Below are positions 54,201 through 64,000 of a stretch of DNA of 64,000 bases, in pieces. The position numbers were made by a program, and so were the translations under genes. The DNA comes from Patagioenas fasciata (Eukaryota; Chordata; Aves; Columbiformes; Columbidae): positions 17,154,867 to 17,218,866 of the forward strand of contig NC_092525.1 of the NCBI RefSeq assembly GCF_037038585.1. Reading direction: 5' to 3'. The notes below the pieces were generated by a model, which worked only from the letters and a program-made list of their open reading frames with translations, did no database searches and was not told the origin of the DNA. The first letter of the stretch is position 1. Each line of letters begins with the position of its first letter.

Positions 54201-54814
54201 TCTGAAGCCAGGTATTTTTGTTTAATTGTATATCTGCGGGAATTGAAAAATTACTCCATTGGTTGAGTAGTAAGCTCTCCTGAGAGATTACCTTCAAAAT
54301 ATGCTGAATTTTGGCTTCCGTGTAGATAAAACGTATTTATTGTTCTTGAAAGCCAGCTTTCCAAGCATGAACAGAATATCCACTGATGCTGCATTGATGG
54401 TGCAGCTCCATGTGGGTGCTGCCTGGCCTGGCTGGGGGACAGCACTGTCCTGGTCACAGCAGCTGAGATTCCTTGGGAATAAAGCGAGACCAGAAGCTTT
54501 TCTCATTTCAACAGGAGATAAAGTGCCTGACAAAGCTTCCATTTCACTCTTTGCCGATAGTTCTGCTGCTCCTGCTGGTCCACATCCTTCCCAAGAGATT
54601 CTTGCTCAAGTCCTGCACAGCTGGAGGTTTGGTGGAGTCTATTTTATTTTATTTTTGCTTTTGTGTTTTCCAGTTCCAGAAGGAATACCCTCTAATCTAC
54701 CAGAACAGATTTCCAACAACAGAAAATGAAGCGATGCTATTTGAAAACAAACCTACCATCAAACAACCCATGCTTAGCCTAAGGAAACCAAGATTTCGTA
54801 GCCTAAGATATTAA
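42234..54814 (+). CDS. DEPDC1: DEPDC1, DEP domain-containing protein 1 (12 coding exons, complete)
   Basis: The protein is a proliferation-linked nuclear and mitotic factor with a DEP domain and a RhoGAP-like domain. In humans it binds ZNF224 and represses TNFAIP3 (A20), and it is abundant in dividing and tumour cells. Joining 42234-42281, 43990-44255, 44825-44975, 45109-45227, 45645-45775, 46195-46242, 49074-49214, 49702-50565, 51173-51345, 52270-52446, 52724-52909 and 54674-54814 gives 2,445 nt, or 814 residues plus stop, against 811 in human. All introns are GT-AG and the frame is continuous. The DEP domain is at about residues 17-105 ([32 protein letters not shown]). The degenerate RhoGAP-like domain is at about 190-310 ([27 protein letters not shown]). 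A long low-complexity, Ser-rich middle is encoded by exon 8. A conserved C-terminal half follows ([16 protein letters not shown], a Lys-rich coiled-coil-like stretch at about 735-768, and terminal KPRFRSLRY). The start is chosen because [16 protein letters not shown] aligns with the human N terminus. RPE65 follows downstream in the same orientation. Confidence 0.97.
42372..42909 (+). mobile_element. CR1 LINE fragment with intact 3' end, in DEPDC1 intron 1
   Basis: This is a sense-oriented, 5'-truncated CR1. The frame from about 42,380 translates into the C-terminal end of the CR1 reverse transcriptase reading [15 protein letters not shown], then [42 protein letters not shown] and FFSVRVT. The CR1 3' untranslated tail follows (GGATTGGACTGGATGAGC, GGTCCCTTCCAACC). 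It ends in the superfamily-typical imperfect octamer repeat CATTCTGTGATTCTGTG. The open frame (42,304-42,819) is a remnant and not a host gene. It begins only about 90 bp after the exon 1 donor. Confidence 0.94.
42910..43989 (+). other. DEPDC1: Remainder of DEPDC1 intron 1
   Basis: Intronic DNA between the CR1 copy and exon 2. It contains an open frame of 142 codons on the + strand (43,424-43,852) with no recognisable domain and no support as a coding exon. Skipping it gives the conserved exon 1 to exon 2 join. The acceptor at exon 2 is a TTTTGTCTCCCATGCAG tract. Confidence 0.75.
43990..44255 (+). CDS. DEPDC1: DEPDC1 coding exon 2 (DEP domain)
   Basis: Residues 17-105 encode essentially the whole DEP domain, from [20 protein letters not shown] through [18 protein letters not shown] to the split Arg105. 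The acceptor CCCATGCAG precedes it and the donor GTACTG follows. The domain is very close to the human one and is expected to act in membrane or partner docking. Confidence 0.97.
44825..44975 (+). CDS. DEPDC1: DEPDC1 coding exon 3
   Basis: Residues 105-155 start [15 protein letters not shown] and end in [12 protein letters not shown]. This linker after the DEP domain diverges more than its neighbours. The acceptor ends in TTACAG, the donor is GTAATA and the exit phase is 0. Confidence 0.92.
45028..45049. repeat. Poly(A) tract, 22 bases, in DEPDC1 intron 3
   Basis: An uninterrupted A22 run lies in the 133-bp intron 3, about 60 bp before the exon 4 acceptor. It is a homopolymer liable to length variation and sequencing error. 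It does not touch the splice consensus sequences. Confidence 0.92.
45109..45227 (+). CDS. DEPDC1: DEPDC1 coding exon 4
   Basis: Residues 156-195 are [17 protein letters not shown] through [16 protein letters not shown]. They are acidic at first, then match the human segment SQEDVEEVWRYVILIYLQ. The acceptor is ATTTTCAG, the donor is GTAAGT, and codon 195 is split CA|T. Confidence 0.94.
45645..45775 (+). CDS. DEPDC1: DEPDC1 coding exon 5
   Basis: Residues 195-238 read [15 protein letters not shown] and end in [13 protein letters not shown], nearly identical to human. This is the start of the RhoGAP-like region. The acceptor is TTCCCCACAG and the donor is GTATTT. It exits after one base of codon 239. 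Confidence 0.96.
45849..45950 (+). mobile_element. Degenerate CR1 3' end, DEPDC1 intron 5
   Basis: The stretch GGGTTCTTAGGGACATC, GGATTTGGCAGC, ATTGGACATGATGATCTTAA and AGGTCTTTTCCAACCAAAAT, ending AATTCTATAATAATT, is the sense-strand terminal part of a CR1 element with a decayed octamer repeat. It is about 100 bp and sense-oriented, and edges are approximate. Confidence 0.75.
46195..46242 (+). CDS. DEPDC1: DEPDC1 coding exon 6 (48-nt microexon-like)
   Basis: Residues 239-254 are [16 protein letters not shown], matching human [16 protein letters not shown]. It is symmetric (phase 1 to 1). The acceptor is TTTATTTTAG, the donor is GTAAGT, and Trp255 is split T|GG across the next intron. Confidence 0.95.
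46243..49073 (+). other. DEPDC1: DEPDC1 intron 6 (largest intron)
   Basis: This is 2.8 kb of AT-rich intronic DNA. No open frame here carries a recognisable domain, and I see no clear mobile element. The 3' end has a pyrimidine tract, TCTCTCTTCACCTCTTTTTAG, next to exon 7. Confidence 0.75.
49074..49214 (+). CDS. DEPDC1: DEPDC1 coding exon 7
   Basis: Residues 255-301 are [20 protein letters not shown] through [18 protein letters not shown], the strongest RhoGAP-like block. It is symmetric (phase 1 to 1), the donor is GTATGT, and Val302 is split. Confidence 0.97.
49702..50565 (+). CDS. DEPDC1: DEPDC1 coding exon 8 (large symmetric exon)
   Basis: Residues 302-589 begin (V)[17 protein letters not shown], contain [29 protein letters not shown] and [11 protein letters not shown], and end [16 protein letters not shown] then MLTGTQ. 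It is mostly Ser/Asn-rich and predicted disordered, with short conserved islands shared with human. Its 864 nt are divisible by three and both ends are phase 1, so skipping keeps the frame. This is the segment absent from the shorter human isoform. Confidence 0.96.
51173..51345 (+). CDS. DEPDC1: DEPDC1 coding exon 9
   Basis: Residues 590-647 read [20 protein letters not shown] through [19 protein letters not shown] and HDAMGTRSL, highly conserved with human. The acceptor is TTAACTTGTAG, the donor is GTAAGA, and it exits in phase 0. Confidence 0.96.
52270..52446 (+). CDS. DEPDC1: DEPDC1 coding exon 10
   Basis: Residues 648-706 are [20 protein letters not shown] through [20 protein letters not shown] to YVKMSQ. 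This is the conserved helical block of the C-terminal half. It is 177 nt, phase 0 to 0. The acceptor is CACTTCCAG and the donor is GTTGGT. Confidence 0.96.
52724..52909 (+). CDS. DEPDC1: DEPDC1 coding exon 11
   Basis: Residues 707-768 are [20 protein letters not shown], then [20 protein letters not shown] and a Lys-rich helix [16 protein letters not shown] and KVSTSQAA match human. The residues at the exon start are lineage-variable. It is 186 nt, phase 0 to 0. The acceptor is TTCTGTTTCAG and the donor is GTAAGA. Confidence 0.94.
52910..54673 (+). other. DEPDC1: DEPDC1 intron 11
   Basis: This is 1.76 kb without any recognisable element. Open frames here, including one that happens to read into exon 12, show no domain and are treated as chance. 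The exon 12 acceptor is preceded by a long T-rich tract. Confidence 0.75.
54674..54814 (+). CDS. DEPDC1: DEPDC1 coding exon 12 with stop
   Basis: Residues 769-814 are [20 protein letters not shown] through [20 protein letters not shown] to the terminal RY, then TAA. They match the human C terminus apart from a few substitutions and one extra terminal Tyr. Confidence 0.96.
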   Translation, partial: FQKEYPLIYQNRFPTTENEAMLFENKPTIKQPMLSLRKPRFRSLRY

Positions 54815-55005
54815 TTTCACTGCACTTCAGCTACTTATTTATTTGATGGATGGACGTATGAATGATTTACCACAGGGCACGTGTTACAGAAATTTGAATG
54901 TGGCTGTGTGCGTAAAAGGAAGAAATGTTTACATGGACACTATGCTGAAAGGTGCCAAAACTTTTATTTTGGTGCAGATAACTTTTGAGTGATTGCAAAG
55001 AGAGA

Positions 55006-55011
55006 AATAAA
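55006..55011 (+). terminator. DEPDC1: Candidate DEPDC1 poly(A) signal (proximal)
   Basis: A canonical AATAAA lies 192 bases after the stop codon. AU-rich TTATTTATTT stands between stop and signal, which could destabilise the message, as often seen in cell-cycle transcripts. Use of the site is not provable from sequence. Confidence 0.5.
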
Positions 55012-55335
55012 TATTTATCTGTTTACAAATTATTACAATATGTTATGCTCAGTAACATAAGTGTGAAAATGAGCGTGAAGCCGTTAGTAACCAAAAATTT
55101 ATATATGGTTTTCATATGGGAAACTAATGATATGCATATTGTTATTTTTTAAATGGTCAGGAATTTGTGCCTTTTATTATAGTTTGTGTAGGTTGTTAAG
55201 TGTCTGTATGTTGTGAATAAGTGCCTTCTGTATATTCTCAAAAAACTTGTCTTTAAACTAAACAATGTTCTCTAAATTTGGGACTAATTTAAAAGTTGGT
55301 TCTGTCATTTCCAAGGGAGCTGGAAATTCACCATA

Positions 55336-55341
55336 AATAAA
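55336..55341 (+). terminator. DEPDC1: Candidate DEPDC1 poly(A) signal (distal)
   Basis: AATAAA within CCATAAATAAAAG lies about 520 bases after the stop. It is an alternative or main end of the DEPDC1 transcript. Confidence 0.5.
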
Positions 55342-55399
55342 AGATTATCTGATTCCATACAATACTTGCGTTCAGCTCATCTGTAAAATTCACATAAGC

Positions 55400-58300
55400 T
55401 TTTGTATATTTATATTCAAATTCTTAGGTATGTTTCTGACATTTTCGTGGGAAATTTATTTTGGATCTATTGGTATACATCTCGAAATACTGGAAGTGAT
55501 GGATTATGCACCAAGTGACAACAAATAGAATCAAAATACATTGGATTTCCCTGTTTTATCCACAGAGTTAGAGGTTTGTTTATCAATGCTGATGGGACCA
55601 AAGAGTATAAATCTGTCTATTTGTGTGAAAGAACAACTCAAAGTAAGTGTTTTTGTAAGGAAATCCTGGTTTAATATTTAAACTGATGTGCTGATGAGGG
55701 AAGCAGGTGCCAGGGGGAGGGTGCAGCTGAGAGTGGGGAGATCAGCAGATAATTAATGCAGCTAGTATGTTAATTTGCCATAAGGCAGCTACAAGTCCTT
55801 AGACAAAATGAGGCCACAATATAAAATGTTGCTTCTAGATAAGTTTTAAACTATGTGCCTATTTTGACTGTGTTTGCAGAAAAACGGAAGGGCTGTACTG
55901 GAAGAAGATATGTTTGGAGTCCGACTTTGTTTTCACCTGAAGGTTTTATTTATTAAGCAGTTTCTTCCTTATGGAATCAGATATTTTGGAGAGCTGTTTT
56001 TCCCTCGTGTGAGCAGTTCCAATGGCTGTTACCTTGTTTGGTGGTCTGAGTTCTGAGCCACTAGGACAATAAACTGAATCATCATTGCATCTGCACATCC
56101 AGACCCTTACAGTAGTTTTTATAAAACTGTTGTCAAAACAACTCTCGACTACTCAACTCTTTACCTGGTTTCGGAATCCTTCTGGCATCTCATGGGTCTT
56201 GTACAAGTTCATGTACCATATCACATCCATTGGAGGTATGAATGAATGTCTTATTGGAGGATTGTCACACTGGTATTTGACATTTTAGCACATAACTGCA
56301 ACCATGAGACTGCACTTCAGTTCTCTCAAGCTGTTCTCCCTGGAAAAATGAGGCAAAAGCACCTTTCTGTTCTGCATCTGACAGAAAATTGTACATAAAG
56401 ATACACAAGTATATATATGAAATCAGTCTTATAATTGGCTTTATGGCTGATAGCTTTCTGATAACTGGAGTATATCTGGCATAATACCTATTTTGCAATA
56501 TATCATTTTGCTCTCTTCCTTAGAAGGAGAAAGGCTTGGTAAATGAGAAACCAAGATTAGCCCAGTTCTAGCCAGTATTAGTGATGCTTTAATGTCCTGT
56601 AGATAAGGCTTGTGTGAAAGGTGACAGATGTTCATCCTCCGTGAGGCCTGGTTGTAAAACTCCTTTAAAAAATCCAGTACCTGCCTAAACTTGCTTCTCA
56701 TTTTTCTCAACCTGTTAAACTGTTGCGTAAATGCTTTATTTATGTATGTGGTCCAGTTAAGTAACCTATTTGTCGAGAAGCTCACATTTCTAAGGATTTA
56801 GCTTTCAAAGGACTGCCCTCATTATTCAGAGTTCTTGATCCATGTTATTTAATGTTCCCTTCCAACATTTTGACAGAAGTTAGCAAAAATGTGAATAAAT
56901 AGACAAATTGACTAGCTGTGGGACAACTGAAACATTCCAACTGGAATGACATACAAATTTAATTTTAATCTAAACCTTTCTTTGAGCTATCATTTTCTCT
57001 TCGGTGATTTTTTTTAGTGGAAGCTTTTTACATATTATATATATATATATATATAGTACTGGAAAACCTACAGTTCTGTAGGTGAACAGTTAATTTGAGG
57101 TGAATTTTCGGTGTCCTGTAACGTCTTGGTTGTGTCCAACGCGGGGTAGCAAAATTCTCTCCGCTCTCAGTGTAGTTTGGTCGGTTTGCTCAGTGGCGGC
57201 CGATGCAGGTGTGACCACGATGAGCTATTTGGGTTTGGAATATGTACTCACTGTTTTGCAGACACTGACCCAAAACGCTTGCTGAAGTGTTTTTAGCTGT
57301 TATTTGTGGTTGCCATCTGCAATACCACCTGGTCTGCTGGAAATCAAAGGTAAATAAATTAGTTGCCTTCCTTACCCGCACAAAAAAGTGGGATGAGATG
57401 CTGCTATTTTTGCTTAGCAGCACCTTTTGTGCTAATTAGCATCAATAATTCCTTTTCCATCCAGGTATATGCCATCTCACGATGTCCTTGGTGTTGGTGT
57501 CACACCAGAAGTCCCTGGTCTAGCGCTGGCTGGTGTGTTTTGGCACCTGGTGATTCCAAGAAAGCAACTGAGTGTGTGGGTAAAATATTAACGGCTGAGC
57601 TCAGCATCAAATCGTGATGCAAGCATGTGCTCCAAATTTAACCGTGTGTGGGCAGCAGACAGAAGAGGCGAAATTAAACCTTAGAGGGGAGCAGGAGAAA
57701 GAATGATAGAAGAATTAAAGAATTGGCTCTCTGCCTCCTGAGCCACTGGAGGAGGATGCGGCCTGGGAAGATGTGTCACCATGGAAACACTGAATTTTCA
57801 TGACTTCAAAGATTAGGACACTGCTTTGGGTCCTTATCCTGCGGGTAATTAAAGATCTCCATGTTATTTGCACTAAGAGGCCTTGGGTTTGCACTCAAGT
57901 TGATATTGAATATATTTCTCACTGGGCTGCTTCCGCAAACAAATTACCATATAATTAAGGTTGTTTAATATGGAGAGTTAATGGGAGGCTTCAGCCAAGG
58001 AGCTCAAGAAGGCTCAACTTGGGATCTTGGTTTTGAGTTAGTAGCCTTGAATGAACCCTCAGTCCTAAAGGAGACACTCTGTCTAGTAAAGAGAAAAAAG
58101 AAGAAAAATAAGGAAAACATAAGGAAGCCAACCTTTCACTGAATGGTTGTAGTAGCAGATCAAACATGGGGACTATTTAATGCTTAATTTTCTCCTTTCA
58201 CCACAGTTTTGAGCACTGGAGCCCCCCTTCTGCTTGTGTGGGAGGAGGACCTGAAGGTAAATGGAATTCTGAAGTGTTTCCATCCTGTACCATGGGCTAC

Positions 58301-59050
58301 CCATGAGTACAGAGCACTGATCTTTATAACCTCGTTAATCTTTGAAATTACTCCTTACAGCCCCATTGTTTTCATAAACGTCCGCTCTTACTAGAGGTTG
58401 TTTCTTAAAGTGATCTTTGGTTGTCTGTGTGTAAAACAAATGATCAAGTCTGATGTATTTGAGTGTGTAGGGCTGCTAACACCCTGTGTAAAACTATTCC
58501 ATTACATGCATTAGATTTCAGGAATCTGCCTTGTGCAGCAGCTGGAGCATCCCTGGTGCCTTCCCAGCCAGTGGGAAAGGTAAAGCTTTAGTCTTGCTCT
58601 CCTTAGACCAACACATTAGAGCTTGCAAAGACAGAATTTCACAGAAGCCCAGGATGGAGAAAAAAGCAGATGACTGATGTGTACAGGAGGCAGGAATGAT
58701 AATAATTGACACCATCATCTTATCTCTCAGTCCGTGTTGGAGCAGAGAAGGTTTCCTATGGCACAGGGCACTGGTGAAGAGTCAGCAGCTGTGCCAAGTG
58801 CCCGGCATGTCACCCAGCACGGCTCCAACATGCTCCATTTCACTCCTTTCTGGTTTTTTTCTATTTTCTTTTTTTCCTTTGTAATTACTTCTGCTTGGGA
58901 AGAATTTAGGTCTCAGAAAAACATTCAAAGCCCTTTTTTATGTGAACAGTGAGACAAAACCTCTCAAAGCCCCGGGAGGATTTTGGTGCTGAAAGCCCGC
59001 TCTGTTCCCAGGGGGTGTGTGCTGGTGGGGGCGGCTTTGGGCACAGAGCT
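55400..59050. other. Intergenic DNA between DEPDC1 and RPE65
   Basis: About 3.65 kb with no supported gene. It contains a (TA)10 run at 57,036-57,055 and an AT-rich patch at about 57,840-58,000 with several homeodomain-like ATTA/TAAT cores. This interval must carry any proximal enhancer for RPE65. Short open frames overlap and have no recognisable content. Confidence 0.7.
57036..57055. repeat. (TA)10 microsatellite
   Basis: Ten TA units lie between CATAT and GTACTGG. It is a simple dinucleotide repeat. Confidence 0.9.
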
Positions 59051-59059
59051 CCCCCCGGA

Positions 59060-59120
59060 AGTGCCCCATAAATACCCCTCGCATGACTCTTGCTGTGCAC
59101 TCGGCTGCTGGAGAGGAGAA
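59060..59120 (+). promoter_or_regulatory. RPE65: RPE65 core promoter with TATA-like box and short 5' UTR
   Basis: CCATAAATACC at 59,066-59,076 resembles a TATA box about 50 bp upstream of the RPE65 ATG. That would place transcription start near 59,095-59,105 and leave a very short leader. An AP-1-like ATGACTC follows at about 59,083. RPE65 is known to be expressed almost only in retinal pigment epithelium and its mammalian promoter has a TATA box. The assignment here is by position and motif only. Confidence 0.55.
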
Positions 59121-63532
<4,412 letters not shown>

Positions 63533-64000
63533 GTACCGGGGGTACCAGGTGCCCTCCTCTGCAGGGCTTATGTCCAAGCATCGCTAGTGCTCTGCCTGAC
63601 CCCACTTAATTAAAAATACACTCAGAAAATGGAAGCAGCAGCCGTTGCCAAGCTATCGATGTTCTGTGCTTGGCAAGGCTCTGCTGCACATCACTGCCTT
63701 CGCCCTTCAATGCAGCTCACAACACATCTCTGCAAATGGGGTTAATTTATCTGTGGGATTTCCTGCACTTGGGGTATTCCTGGGTGGAGACAACTCAGAT
63801 CCTCTGCATGGATTCTAAATGAAAACAAAGAAAATACATTCAAATCTAAGCTAAAAGATCAATAAAATACAGGTTTTATGTCAGTGGAGGGTGGTGAGAA
63901 GCTGCAGCAGCACAAAAGGAAGGACCAAAGCTTGCTTAGGTGGTTTGACATAATGAAAACTTTTCTCCGATTTGCAGAAAACCAAAACTCTTCACCCACC
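63533..64000 (+). other. RPE65: RPE65 intron 10 (partial)
   Basis: From the exon 10 donor to the window end no sequence translating to the expected ADTGKNLVTLP exon is present. A TTTGCAG near 63,978 is followed by AAAACCAAAAC, which does not fit exon 11. Exons 11-14 therefore lie to the right of this window. Confidence 0.8.

Noticed and set aside
54301-54729. Frames in intron 11 that approach or read into exon 12
   Set aside because: The conserved protein is obtained only by splicing 52,909 to 54,674 at a canonical acceptor; upstream residues in these frames match nothing in DEPDC1.

Overview
This is vertebrate nuclear DNA, almost certainly from a bird. Two multi-exon genes, DEPDC1 and RPE65, lie in the same orientation, and the interspersed repeats are CR1 LINE fragments of the avian type, including one with the typical duplicated ATTCTGTG-like 3' end. 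In mammals RPE65 and DEPDC1 are also neighbours, with LRRC7 beyond DEPDC1. The left part of the window therefore corresponds to the DEPDC1-LRRC7 interval. The species cannot be fixed. The RPE65 start (M-Y-N-Q) resembles, but does not match, my recollection of chicken (M-Y-S-Q).

Positions 1 to about 41,880 hold no gene I can support on either strand. The ORFs there are short, lack recognisable domains and look like chance. The region contains two antisense CR1 3' fragments (about 15,043-15,330 and 17,249-17,510), a short TA-flanked inverted-repeat DNA transposon (25,051-25,427), a perfect 29-bp tandem duplication (9,461-9,518) and several homopolymer or G/T-rich tracts.

Positions 41,880-42,360 are a CpG-rich promoter with a CCAAT box and a CHR-like cell-cycle element. 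DEPDC1 then runs on the + strand as 12 coding exons (42,234-54,814) that splice into an intact 814-residue frame. Every junction is GT-AG and phase-compatible. Two CR1 pieces lie in its introns 1 and 5. Candidate poly(A) signals are at 55,006 and 55,336.

After about 3.7 kb of non-coding DNA, RPE65 begins at 59,121 on the + strand. Ten coding exons (to 63,532) give the first 376 residues, including three of the four iron-binding histidines. The remaining exons lie beyond the right edge. The two genes have unrelated jobs: DEPDC1 is a proliferation-linked mitotic and transcriptional regulator, while RPE65 is the retinoid isomerohydrolase of the visual cycle in retinal pigment epithelium. Their adjacency is conserved synteny rather than a functional cluster. 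I found no previously undescribed system. The most useful observations are the symmetric cassette exon of DEPDC1, its promoter layout with a possible divergent transcript, the Thr at RPE65 position 330, and the transposon remnants.
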